Source: Hygrocybe punicea (Eukaryota; Basidiomycota; Agaricomycetes; Agaricales; Hygrophoraceae). From it: DNA of 64,000 bases. The first letter of the stretch is position 1; each line of letters opens with the position of its first letter. Location: contig OY744462.1 of the NCBI GenBank assembly GCA_963556145.1, positions 5,580,001 to 5,644,000 on the forward strand, in the 5' to 3' direction. Below the pieces are notes generated by a model, which saw only the letters and a list, made by a program, of their open reading frames with translations, was not told where the DNA came from and made no database searches. The translations under genes and the position numbers were made by a program. Shown here piece by piece: positions 1-14,766 of the stretch.

Positions 1-2597
1 ATCAAAGATGCCGCCCTTGAAAACAGACTTTTTCCATCCGTTGACACGTTTGGAATCGCAGGGAGGAGCCTTGCTTGGAAGGTATTTGCTGGGGGTTGTT
101 ATTCACCAAGCTGATACATGTCGATATAGCTCTTTTTGATTCCACATGAACCGTTACTGCCACCCACCGAGCCAAAACTTTCCCCTGATCTTGCTTCTCT
201 TCGAGTTTACCGTAAGAAGTTCTCGGATCTGTTGCTAGAGAAAATGCGTGCTCCGGATGGAAGTTATGAGGAAGGTTTCGTTGTACCTGGAACAAATATC
301 GTGCCGAGGAAAGAGAGTGCGGCCTATGATTTGGATACGAACAATCCTCTCAGTTTGCACAACGAGGTTTGAAGAGAATCTCGTGGAAATGTTGTTCATC
401 GCTTACATATTGCCGCACAGAATCCTTGGACGAAATGGTTTGCTTCGGTTGATTTACGGAAGACAATTCTTCAGGATGTTGAACGCACGTGGGTTTCTTT
501 CTTGCGATATATCGTTACCCTCCGTCAATCAATTTTGGGTCGTAGGTTTCCCGAAGTTGGATATTTTCGTGAATCAAATGTCCAACTACAACTGACGAAC
601 ATTCTGTTTCTCTACTCTGTGGCCAACCCTTCTGTCGGTTATCGCCAGGGCATGCACGAACTACTGGCACCGCTGTATCATGCCGTTGACTTCGATTCCA
701 TCTCCCAGGATGCTGATATCAGCAATCCATCATTGCTTGAATTATGCTCGAGATCATGGGTTGCAGCGGACGCCTGGGCATTGTTTGAAGCGGTGATGCG
801 CAGCGTGTCCCGGTGGTATGAGTGGCGAGAATCGCCCGTAACACCAAGGGCGAATGCCTCACCGTTTTCTACACATGTTCACTTCAATGTCTCAGATGGG
901 CAGAACGAAATGAGGTCTTACGAGGCACCTATCGTAAAGGCTTGCAATCGCCTTCAATCGACTCTTCTGCGGAGTGCCGATCCCATTCTGTTTAAAAGTA
1001 TGCTGGCGGCCGGCATAGAACCCCAAATATATGGAATGTTAGTTGCAGTTGTGAAAGGCGCCGAATTCCTTCTGACTAAATATTTCCTGGCAGTCGGTGG
1101 CTCAGACTACTCTTCACCCGGGAGTTCAGCATGGAGGATGCGATGACACTTTGGGATGGACTTTTTGCCTGTGATCCGACATTTGAACTTGCGCCGTGGG
1201 TTTGTGTGGCAATGCTTATTCGGATACGGAACCAATGTCAGATCCCACTTCTCGCGTCTAATGTCGTCACCTACATCTGATCTTTTTGCTCCCACAGTGA
1301 TACCGTCAGATTACAGTGGTCAACTGGCATACCTTCTACGATACCCTTCCCCTCCGCCACCAACAGAAGCCGATTTCAATCACCCGCATCATACCAGTCT
1401 TCTCATACGACAAGCATTAGCTTTGCAAATGGCCCCAACCCCTTCTACAGGAACCTCTGTCATGATAGAGAACCGCAATCTCCTCAATATTGCAATCGAT
1501 ATTCCGGATCCACCATCAGCTCCAACACGAAGACGTGTCGGGTACCCATTGGCTGACAAGTCCTCTTCCACCTCCGCACCACGACCAGGAGTGGCTGATT
1601 CAAGTAACCATCCACCAGGTCATGCTCAACAATTGGGTCTACCTGAGATGATCACACGTAGTTTATTGGATCGCGGAGAGAGTCTTGGTATCAATAAAAC
1701 GTTGATGAATGCAGTCACCGAACTCAGGGTGAGTGCCTTGTAACTACATTTCCTTGTTTTTACGCATTTCTTCAACAGCGCAACATACCGGACATTGCTT
1801 CCTCCCTGGTGCGCTCTCCTGCGACCCCCTCCGCCTCGTACGCTGCGTTCCCGTTGACTGACGAGAGGTCGGCGGAAGAGAAACCACCATGGGAGCCCCG
1901 AACACGTCTTGAGATGGAACGCGAAATCGCGAGTTTGCGAGCAACGAACAAAAAGCTTGGAAAATCGGTAGGATGGATTGTCGATGTTTTGTTGCAAGAT
2001 GCAAGCGAAGCCAAGGCCCAACGGGATATCGAGAGTATACGGATCAGGAAGCGTGAAGCGTTGGAGTCGCTCTCCTATGTTCGGGATGTCCTGTTGGGCA
2101 ACACAAACGAAGTCGATGATACACGGTTAGTGGGCGAAGAAGAACTAAAGACCAGAAGATCAAGGGAAGGCCCTACGAAACGCCAGGAACCCCCTCGAGC
2201 AACGGTACCACGACCTGCGTCGGTTCCTGTAGCCGAATCGCGACCGAGACCAATGAGCTCGCCTGCATTTCCTCTCGTCCCGGACGCAGCTCGTTCGCCA
2301 CATCATGTTCCTACACACCGTCCTACATCTCCCTCACCATCCTCCGCTTTGACACAGGCAATATCCCATTTCAACTCCACACGCCTCCCGCCGTGGCAGC
2401 ACACCAGGTCGAATTTTACTGGAGTAAATTTGCCCACGGCGACTTTACCTAGATTTCCTCCACCTGTGTCTGCGATTCTTCCCAAACCAGTTGTCACACC
2501 AAGTGAGGCCGTACCATCTACTGGTCGGAACTCAGGCGATCACGCCCCCACTGAAATCCAGCATGACCCCCTGGGTGTTCTGAAGCTCTATAGCTAG
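1..2597 (+). CDS. TBC-domain Rab GTPase-activating protein, TBC1D5-like (5' end outside the window)
   Basis: Predicted GAP that stimulates GTP hydrolysis by a Rab GTPase in membrane trafficking. The window opens inside an exon (IKDAALENRLFP... to GRSLAWK); an intron of about 50 nt ends near 131 and the frame continues as LFLIPHEP. The TBC core is visible: the arginine-finger motif ILQDVERT just before an intron that ends near 546, then FPEVGYFRESNVQ and the glutamine-finger motif VGYRQGMHELLAP near 630-670. The insert-rich middle and the separated TBC halves resemble TBC1D5 rather than the compact Gyp family. After an intron near 1729-1779 a Ser/Pro-rich tail follows, with a short coiled coil (EMEREIASLRATNKKLGKS). 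The stop is at 2595-2597. Intron joins inside 970-1300 were not all resolved. The family assignment is firm; the exact ortholog is inferred. Confidence 0.85.
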
Positions 2598-2735
2598 AAT
2601 ATTGCATTACATAATAATGTAGAGTCGATAATGCGGAATATCTCGGAAGTGGAAAAACCTCGGAGTCGGGCGACGCTGCCAACCACAAAGCCATATATTG
2701 TGCTGGAAATCGATTGACGCGCCTCGAGCAGTTCC

Positions 2736-5289
<2,554 letters not shown>

Positions 5290-5408
5290 AATGGCTTTCG
5301 CAAGCGATGTACTAGTGGGGTGTAATTTTCACTCGTACATATTATGCCTCAAAAGTATGGTTGTCAATGTCACTTTGTGCACTGAGTAAGACTGTAGCAT
5401 TTATTTAT

Positions 5409-7707
5409 TTACAGAGCAATGTCTAAAGCATGCTGATTGAAGTGACGCTCCGGAAAGTATCTGGCTCGTACAGTCCTTCCACCGAAATAGCGGCCATCCA
5501 ATTCTCTCACCGTCTTCCAAGCACCCACTGGACCAGCGAAAAGCACGAAAATACGAACGGCGTCTTCAGGATTTGATTGTGGTGGATGGACAAGGTGCAC
5601 GATAACACGGTCGACCGTGCCATTTTTCGAGCATTCGTCGCCTACACATCATTTAGCAATTTTGATTCGATACGGAAAATAACAAGCGAACCAATTTCTT
5701 CTCGCAGGTCCTCGTCCTCAACATCCTCCGGTCCGACCATGTTGGTTAGAACGACCACCCGACTGGGGTCACCGAAACGCTCCCTGTCCTCCCGCGTCTT
5801 CACGTCATCGTTGTTGTTGACTATTTTACCCATCTTCATCTTCGAGCCGGTTGCAATCGGAGCGTTTCCCTGGCCATCGGTCGTCGCCTTCCCACTCTTT
5901 CCCTTCCCACTCTTGCCTTGGGAAACCTGCTCAACAGTGAGTGCATTGATGATACCTGCGCCGTCAGCCCCCAGTCCCTGGCCCTCCTTATGCCCCCATT
6001 TCGCCATCAACCTTGCGGCAAACCCATGTGGGTCAGGTCTGCATACGAAGCGTCAGCAGAGATAGAATAAATAAAATATTGAACATATCCTGACTTTTTA
6101 GAAGATGACGGAGCTTCATCTTCAACTGGGAGTGCTGTGGAAGCAGGTCCAGAGCCAGATGCGTTGGAGGCCGTGGCAGCTAAGGCTCCGAGCTTTGCGG
6201 CGATGGCAGCGGCAGCCTTGACCTTTTCTTCCAACGCGCCCGGGGGAAGGGCACTTGGGGGACCTGGCGGGGGAGGTGGGACTGAAGGAGGGGTGAAGGG
6301 GTTGTATGCCAATGATGTTGGTGCGCTTTCTTGCTCCGTAAGTGAAGACGGGGAATGTAATGGAGCGGCGTGCGGCGCAGGTGCAGACAAGGCGAGGCGT
6401 CGCAAGTATGCTTCATCGGCTGTCTCTGACATGGTGAGTCCGGGGACGAACTCGTCAGTTTCTTCATGAAGAGTAGGAGTCGGCAAAACAGTGGCGGGAG
6501 GCGGGGCCGGTGAGGGTGGTCTGACACTGGCGGACATGGCGAGGCGGCGTTGATAGGCCTCGTCGCCGGTGAGATGGCGGTCAATGCTGAAGGGGGCATC
6601 ATTGGCAACTGGCGGAACGTTGTTATCCATCCCGCGGGATCGTTCCTCGTCGTCCCTAGACCAACGATCGTAATGTGCTTCATATCTCCCTGTATAAAGA
6701 TAAAACTTTGCGCAAGTGCCGAGGCAAGACGACAAATGTCCATACCTGACTTCCGCGGCCGCTCGTCCTCGGAAGCACTCCCGTCAGTACCAGAATTGCT
6801 AAGGCTGCGCCTGAATCTTTTCTTGTCCTCCATGCGTCTTTGCTCAACCAAGCGCTCGCGCCTCTCGATACGCTCCTTTTGCTTCCATACCTTGTATTCA
6901 TTGTAGTCATTCGGGCGCATGGGATCGTACTGTTCCAAGGGGTCCCATAACACCAAGGGCACGTTCTTGTTCTGAAAGCGTGACCAAGAGCAGTGACATC
7001 AAGATGTATCAAGCGGTGAGGAAGCCTCTTAAAGACGCACCTTCTTGTTCTTTCCTTTGCCTCGACTTTTCCTGTGGCCGGTCTTGAACCCATTGATGTC
7101 TTCTTCGAGGACCATGGAAGGTGGCTTGACCTTCTTGCCCCATCCGTGAGAGTCTTGAGCCGCAGGCTTGGGGGCGGTTTCGATCAATGATGGAGGTGCA
7201 AACACGACGGCAGTCGAGGAGAGGACGGCATTGGGTGCGGTTGAGGTCGAGGTCACTGAAGCACCAACAGGCAGGCGGGGTGCGGCCGACTTTTGAGCCT
7301 GCGGTCGGCGGACTGGTGCGAAGGCGAGTGCAGCTGACCACCCTTCGGATTAGGGATGCGAATATTTGGTTTCAATAAACGTGTTCTACAGGTGCAACGT
7401 TGCAGCAGATAAAAGAGATACCAGCTGTAGCTTTTCCTGTGGCTCCTCCTGGTCCAGAATCCGCCCCATGCTGTTGGGGCGCTGTTGCTGGCGAGGCTTG
7501 ATCATCGGGAGCTTTGGCAGATGCTGCGGGCTGGGAGGTGGTTGGCTTGGCTTGGCTTGGTGTTGAATCAGAGATTGGCTGGTTTTGAAGGTGAGATGAA
7601 GAGAAAGCAGAGGTGGATGAAAACTGGATTCCTCCGTAGAGACCTCCAGCTCGGCTCGACATGGTTGAAAACAAGGAGGCGTGGGAACTGAAAATTTGCT
7701 TATCCAT
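5409..7707 (-). CDS. Splicing factor 45-like protein (SPF45/RBM17)
   Basis: Nuclear pre-mRNA splicing factor that, in characterised orthologs, helps 3' splice-site choice through a UHM domain. Reading from the right: a Ser/Ala-rich start ([16 protein letters not shown]), the conserved acidic/DPM region [20 protein letters not shown] followed by an Arg/Glu/Lys-rich helix, Pro/Ala-rich linkers, the G-patch ([19 protein letters not shown] near 6,010-5,950), and a C-terminal RRM/UHM ([21 protein letters not shown] ... [17 protein letters not shown] ... [16 protein letters not shown]). The stop is at 5409. Two in-frame ATGs exist, at 7707 and 7662; the second gives the more family-like N-terminus. 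Several short introns interrupt it (for example near 5,610-5,650, 6,010-6,090, 6,680-6,740, 6,970-7,040 and 7,350-7,410). Its promoter carries an unusual heptad repeat at 7758-7810. Confidence 0.9.
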
Positions 7708-7757
7708 TTTATTTCGGAAAATACAAATTAATATTGTAATAAGCGTGCACGTTCGGA

Positions 7758-7810
7758 CGCTGAGCGCTGAACGCTGAGCGTTGAACGATGAACGTGAACG
7801 TTGAACGTTG
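7758..7810. repeat. Heptad tandem repeat CGNTGAR in the SPF45 promoter
   Basis: Seven to eight consecutive 7-bp units of the form CGCTGAG, CGCTGAA, CGTTGAA or CGATGAA (one unit is 6 bp) lie 50-100 bp upstream of the SPF45 ATG and just beyond the stop of the RsfS-like gene. Units of the same type recur in front of other genes, as two units near 47,118-47,131 and as an inverted pair near 32,150-32,165. This is seen directly. A regulatory role is only inferred. Confidence 0.6.
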
Positions 7811-7840
7811 CATGCGTCGAGTAGTCACTAGTAGTCACGG

Positions 7841-8543
7841 TCACCAGTCCCTCTTCACAAAATACTTTTCGCGTGCCTCCCTGCTCAATATGTGAACCGC
7901 AAAGTCGCCTGCATCAATCATGGCCCACCCGTTGTGCGTTCGCCGTTTCAAGTTTGGAGGAAGAGACACTGGCGGCTGCATATCTAACAGCTGGAAGTAT
8001 ACGTCAGGTCAATGCTTTCAACGCCAGCCGAACACTTTTGCACACAGTTTTCCGCACCAGACGAACAACGGATTCAATCGCTCCTCGGTTTTCTGTTCCG
8101 TCCTTGACCTGTAATCTTGACTTGAGAAATTCGTTTTGAAGCCCAAACGTCGTTGTATCACACACCTGTGCCATAACAAACCAACGCCAAATGCCGCCGA
8201 CTGGTTCATCAACGCCTTCGCCCACATATGATCTTCCCCGTTGCCGACGGCCTTTGGGTAAACTTTTGGGTAAAGGAGGGCCTGGTGGAAATGGTGTCGG
8301 CTCACACACGACCAGAGTTGCTGGCTCCAGATGTGGAGATTTCGACAGGAACGAGTGGAGTGTTTTTAGATGCTGTGGAGCATTTCCTGGGAGAGGTTGT
8401 GGAGATGGGAGATGGGGCGGGGTTTCTCTACGAGCAAAAGCTGGCGAGATGGACTCCTGATCAACGAACCACGGCAGTGAGGCAGTGGAGTTGGGAGAAA
8501 GGGCTGGCAGACTGCGGTGTAAATGACGAAGTGCGGCTCGCAT
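7841..8543 (-). CDS. Mitochondrial ribosome-silencing/assembly factor, RsfS/Iojap (MALSU1-like)
   Basis: Predicted mitochondrial protein of the RsfS/DUF143 family, whose members bind the large ribosomal subunit protein uL14. The signature is the C-terminal block HNGWAMIDAGDFAVHILSRE followed by AREKYF, ending at the stop 7841-7843. The reading needs two introns. One is about 8081-8136 (GTGTGT...TTACAG after FVMAQ). The other has donor GTGTGC and acceptor TTCCAG near 7991-8048, with a CTGAC branch site, and joins VVRLVRKT to LLDMQPPVS. The ATG at 8543 starts a positively charged MRAALRHLHRSLPALSP stretch that fits a presequence; an upstream ATG at 8594 is possible. The N-terminal half is Pro-rich and poorly conserved. 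It is divergent from SHR3 with only 91 bp between the two ATGs. Family fairly sure, exon joins moderately sure. Confidence 0.72.
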
Positions 8544-8634
8544 GAGTGTTCCCACGGTAGTATCCAAGTAACTTGGTCCCACTGGGACACACATCGCCGT
8601 GTTCGCTGTTCACCTCAACGACCGACAGCACAGA
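8544..8634. promoter_or_regulatory. Short divergent promoter shared by the RsfS-like gene and SHR3
   Basis: Only 91 bp separate the ATG of the RsfS-like gene (8543, -) from the ATG of SHR3 (8635, +), so initiation signals for both must lie here or inside the coding regions. If the RsfS-like protein starts at the upstream ATG (8594) the gap falls to 40 bp. No clear TATA box is seen. Confidence 0.5.
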
Positions 8635-9414
8635 ATGGGCATTCGAGCAAGCGTCGTCGTCTGCGTCGTCTCCTTTTTGCTAGGTCAGCCCTTAGCTCAT
8701 TATGCATCATGGTCCGTCACCGAACCTCTCTCACTTTCCTTGGCTCAGGAACTCTCTTCACTCATTGGATCGCAGATTCTCTGACTCTATGGAAGTCACC
8801 TATCACAGACGAGCACCTCTGGACGGCCGCCTCCTATTATTCCATCCTCGCAAAGGGCCCAGCAGAGCTCCACTACGTCCTGGCAGCTGTGGTGCTACTC
8901 GGCGGTACCACCATCTTCTGGAGTTTGCACGACGGCGAGGCAGAAAACCTCATGTTCGACGGCGGTAGCATATGTGAGCCGCTCTTGATATCCCCTTGCA
9001 CGACACGAGAGTCTCAATACCGACTCAGTTCTCTTCGTCACTACAATTATGATGTATCTTTATTCCGTGTTGCCCAGTTCGTATTCCTCTTCTTCGCTGC
9101 CGGTCCACAATTCATGTGTGCAACACACAGATCTGTTTTCAAAGTTCACGTCCCTTCCAACCCACGGGCTCAAAGACCCGTTTCCTCGGGCCCTCCGAGG
9201 GGCAACACTTGATCTCGCCTCCAACAACCTCATATGCAGCGTCGCCCTGACGGGGGTGCTGGCCCTCCAAGCAGGACGATTTTGGGCCGAAAGGGCTGAC
9301 CCAGAGGAGGAAGATTCTGTCGTCGACAGCGACAACGAAGACGCCAAACCCCGACGACCGCGCGAGATGACACCGGTGCAGGGCGGCCGGATCAAGAACG
9401 GAACACAACGCTGA
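8635..9414 (+). CDS. SHR3: SHR3-like ER membrane chaperone for amino-acid permeases
   Basis: ER membrane protein whose yeast ortholog keeps amino-acid permeases from aggregating and allows their export in COPII vesicles. The ATG at 8635 begins MGIRASVVVCVVSFLLG, a first membrane segment. After an intron (8684-8749) the frame reads TLFTHWIADSLTLWKSP and then DEHLWTAASYYSILAKGP, the family's diagnostic region. A second hydrophobic span (LHYVLAAVVLLGGTTIFW) and GEAENLMFDGGSI follow. A second intron leads to FLFVTTIMMYLYSVLP, and a third, less certain, to LPTHGLKDPFPRALRGATLD, then a fourth hydrophobic span (NNLICSVALTGVLALQAG). The hydrophilic acidic/basic tail ends KNGTQR at 9414. Four membrane spans agree with Shr3. 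The third intron's borders (about 9075-9140) are not fixed. Confidence 0.88.
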
Positions 9415-9539
9415 GAAAAGGACGGTGTATCGGTGCCGTGGCCATGGCGACATTCTATTTCGGATCTGTAGTTTTCGGTGTTCACATCTAAAAGCGGGAA
9501 TCTGGCCCATCTATTATACTCTGCTTCGCTAATATATTT

Positions 9540-11900
<2,361 letters not shown>

Positions 11901-12001
11901 AAGAAAACGGTAAAAGTTTGCGAATGCATTTTCGAATTCGGCACGGGCGGATGTTTGTTCCTGTTGTTGGAGTGCGCCACCATGTGGGGTCCGGCAATTG
12001 A

Positions 12002-12030
12002 CAATTGCGGCTCGATACTGATGTCTGTTG
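12002..12030 (+). repeat. Left terminal inverted repeat (29 bp)
   Basis: Begins CAATTGCGGCTCGATACTGA and ends GTCTGTTG. It is an exact reverse complement of 13563-13591. Confidence 0.9.
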
Positions 12031-12031
12031 A

Positions 12032-12075
12032 GGAAAAAATAATAAATAAATAAATAAATAAATAAAATAAAATTG
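12032..12075. repeat. AT-rich (TAAA)n microsatellite
   Basis: About seven TAAA units in a row just inside the left terminal inverted repeat; low-complexity DNA. Confidence 0.8.
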
Positions 12076-12122
12076 AATTGGATAAAATCAGTATCTGTAC
12101 ATCAGTAAATAACAATTGATAG

Positions 12123-12530
12123 TCAAGGCTTATTGGGTCTCTTTGAGTCCCTACCATTGCAGACACTCTTGCCACAATCCCTATACTGATCCAAACACAA
12201 CCTTACCTCCTTTCTTCCCTTACATGATTCTTTTCCACATTTTTTGCATGTTTGCATCTTCCTTTTCTGGGATTTGGCTGTGCTGGGGTAGGAAGGGAAG
12301 CCAAATCTCTGCTTGTGTGATAGGGAGTTGAGTTGGCTGTGAATTTGTTGGGAGACAGACATGGCTGAGTGAGAGGATAAGTTTCCAGTTGCACTATCAG
12401 CAGAAATTTCCAGAAGTCCTTTTCCAACAACATGCTGTCTGAGTGGTTGCTGTGGGGCATTTGGAACCTCCAGCACATGACATGGATCAAGAATTGCAGT
12501 GTGAAGTGATGCATGAGCATCTGAGGACAT
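12123..12530 (-). pseudogene. C-terminal fragment of a transposon-derived protein with a Cys-rich (CxxC...CxGR) tail
   Basis: The minus-strand frame ends with TCKKCGKESCKGRKEV, then a second CxxC-like block RDCGKSVCNGRDSKRPNKP and a stop at 12123. Paired CxxCxxxxCxGR modules at the C-terminus are, as I recall, common in fungal transposon-associated proteins and probably bind zinc. The upstream part (Ser/His/Gln-rich) and a further frame at 12,950-12,726 (WHVDYIDAKKPHHFLAKLQ, VHNLEEQALF) probably belong to the same degenerate gene, but I could not join them. It lies entirely inside the 12,002-13,591 element. No catalytic domain is visible, so this is a remnant. Function and family remain inferred. 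Confidence 0.45.
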
Positions 12531-13562
12531 TGAATCTGAGGGATTGTCAAATATTAATGCTTGTCTTCCACTCTCTATAGTAGGTGTTGAGCTGTTCTGT
12601 CAGCTGATAGGCAGTGTCAGTATCATACAATGAGGTCATGAATGCAGAAATGCAGACACACCTTATATGATATATGCTGATTCATATCTGCATGAAATTT
12701 CATTCCCATACTGCTTCACTCCAGTTTAATTTGGCTGGGCAGTGGAGTTGAAGGTGAAATTGGTGAACATCAGCTGACAAAACAGTGCCTGCTCCTCCAG
12801 ATTGTGAACAGGCAGGATTGCTTTTCGAGTTCCTTGTAATTTGGCAAGGAAATGGTGAGGTTTCTTGGCATCTATGTAGTCAACATGCCACATCGTAAAA
12901 GCTGATGAGCAAGCTGTAGTATATTGACTTTGACATAAGGGTGGCTTCATATTTCATATTTTAAAAATATCTAATGTTTTCTCTAGGTCCTATACTACTT
13001 CAAAGAGATTAGACTACATCTCTGCTCAAGAAAAATCAAATATCAAAACTTAGTATTCTGCTTGAAGTAATTCACAGTGCTGGCAAGGCAGGATACAGAA
13101 GTTAGAATACAGCAGCACAACTGGAAGGTAAAGAGGAGTCATAAATGGTTAATTTTGGGATGGGTAAGTTAAAAAAGCATATTTTGGTGTGGCATTTTTC
13201 TCCAAATGACCAGAAACTTCATTTTTCTTCATTAAATAAAGTACTGAAAACTTGTTGTATACTTAAAATCAGACATTTTACAACACTTGGCTAAGGAATA
13301 AGTAGAATAAGAATTTACAAGGCTCTAGTGCCAAAGAAAGTGCAGATTTAAATAAATCTATTAATATTGACTCTATTTCTGCCTAAAAAGCCTTGACATT
13401 GCAGTGTCATTTGTAGTGTAACACGCCAACAGCATCTGACAATTTTTCTGGCATTTATTTAGTTGGGCATTGCAGCAAAACAATGAAAACAATACCTGCA
13501 TCACCAAAAGCAGCACCTGAGTTGCTTAGTCATCACTTAGTCAGTATCAGTATCAGTATCCG

Positions 13563-13591
13563 CAACAGACATCAGTATCGAGCCGCAATTG
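13563..13591 (-). repeat. Right terminal inverted repeat (29 bp)
   Basis: Exact reverse complement of 12002-12030. It is preceded by a short CAGTAT tandem array (13540-13560). Confidence 0.9.
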
Positions 13592-13686
13592 CTTATAAAA
13601 TCTGTGCACACGCTTGTTAAGGTAATTGTTTCAAATGTGGTCAACTCAAGATAAATAGAGTATATGCTGGGGTCGGCCTAGGCCCC

Positions 13687-13731
13687 GGTTACCTTGCCGG
13701 TAACCCCTCATTGCGGTAACCAGGGGTCACC
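13687..13731. repeat. Four GGTNACC heptamers at the left end of Crypton A
   Basis: GGTTACC (13687-13693), GGTAACC (13699-13705), GGTAACC (13715-13721) and GGTCACC (13725-13731) lie within 45 bp, starting about 30 bp inside the element. Each is a palindrome around its middle base. The right end has GGTAACC (18087-18093) and GGTGGCCACC (18151-18160). They are candidate recombinase-binding sites; this role is inferred from position and from the matching motifs in copy B. Confidence 0.6.
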
Positions 13732-14150
13732 AGTGCAAAACATGCCATACACAGGTGTAAGCAACAGCAGCCACGTGGAGATTGGAAATATTCAAACTCC
13801 GCCGCCATTCAACCTGTCAGTGCAAACCTTCGTGTTCGCATCATTGCCCCCCGCTGTCGCCTCTCAACGTCTCCCCTTGCTCGTGCAACACACAAGCAGC
13901 ATGATGTGCCAGTGAGCTGCTGGCCAGCGTTGATGCCATTTCAGTACACTACAGCCCTCTAATACACCGGCCTGAGCCCCCTCTCTCACCTCTTTCAAGT
14001 TTCAACATTCGCCCCCCCCCCCTCTCCCTTTCACCCTTGCAGCGCATCGGCACCCCCTTGGATCTGAGTGATCGCATCTCCAACCAGGTCCTGTATCTGC
14101 CAACACCTTCCAAGCAGCATCGTTGGCCGAAATCGATCCACTTTCGGCCA

Positions 14151-14372
14151 CGCGGAACGCACCTCTCAATTGGTGAGTGTCCCCTTCCACATTCCGGCCC
14201 TTTTTTGACGGTAAAAAATTGTTTGCCACCTTTCTTCACCCAGCCGCATCATTGACCAAGTTCATTGTGTCCATTTGGGGAACCTGCCCTTTACGGAACG
14301 CATCACTCAATTGGTGAGTGTCCCGTTTCGACATCAAGCTGCCATCCGGCCCTTTTTTGACAGTAAAAAATT
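14151..14372 (+). repeat. Duplicated leader unit in Crypton A
   Basis: A unit of about 70-80 bp occurs at 14151-14220 and again at 14293-14372. Shared landmarks, in order, are CGGAACGCA, CTCAATTGGTGAGTGTCCC, CCGGCCCTTTTTTGAC and GTAAAAAATT. Each unit contains GTGAGT, a perfect 5' splice-site consensus. A further partial echo (TTTCTCACCCAGCTGCATTG) lies at about 14,709-14,745 and matches sequence after the first unit. It is probably untranslated leader DNA of the transposase gene. Confidence 0.7.
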
Positions 14373-14766
14373 ACCTTTAAAAGATGGCCAGTGGCCCCCC
14401 TCACATGTCCCTCCCAGCCTCTCTGCCCCACACCCGCTTCCAGTGAAGCTACAACTTGCCATTATCAAAGTTCGCAAGCCGTTGCCTTCATTTCTTGCTG
14501 TGGTTGCTGACTCCTCCCTTTTTCAGCACTTTCTGGCCGCTACTTGTTTTTCCACCTGGAACTACACCCCCTCCCTCTCGACATTACCTCGGCCAACTTC
14601 ACAGCCGACGCTCACTGCTCCCTGCTCACGTTCAGCTGTTTGTTGAGGCTCCCGCATCATTTGTTCGTTTTATTCATTTGATTCACCTCTTTTTTTTTAA
14701 AAAATCTCACCTTTCTCACCCAGCTGCATTGTTGACTGAGTCGTAGTGTCAATTCAGGGAATCTCG

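Larger units (their letters stand above)
12002..13591. mobile_element. DNA transposon remnant with perfect 29-bp terminal inverted repeats
   Basis: The 29 bp at 12002-12030 (starting CAATTGCGGCTCGATACTGA) are repeated exactly as reverse complement at 13563-13591, bounding a 1.59 kb AT-rich segment. No long ORF survives. Short minus-strand ORFs at about 12,950-12,123 include a Cys-rich tail typical of fungal transposon-derived proteins (separate entry). No convincing target-site duplication was found: the left flank ends GGCAATTGA, the right flank starts CTTATAAAA. The superfamily is undetermined. The left end lies about 100 bp upstream of the LETM1 ATG, so the element has replaced or displaced upstream promoter sequence. 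Confidence 0.78.

Noticed and set aside
5577..6469. Open + strand frames opposite SPF45
   Set aside because: Shadows of the SPF45 exons; the minus strand shows a G-patch and UHM domain.
7841..8594. Reading the RsfS-like gene as a single 196-codon frame ending at 8004
   Set aside because: That frame lacks the RsfS signature; two short introns join it to the IDAGDFAVHIL block.
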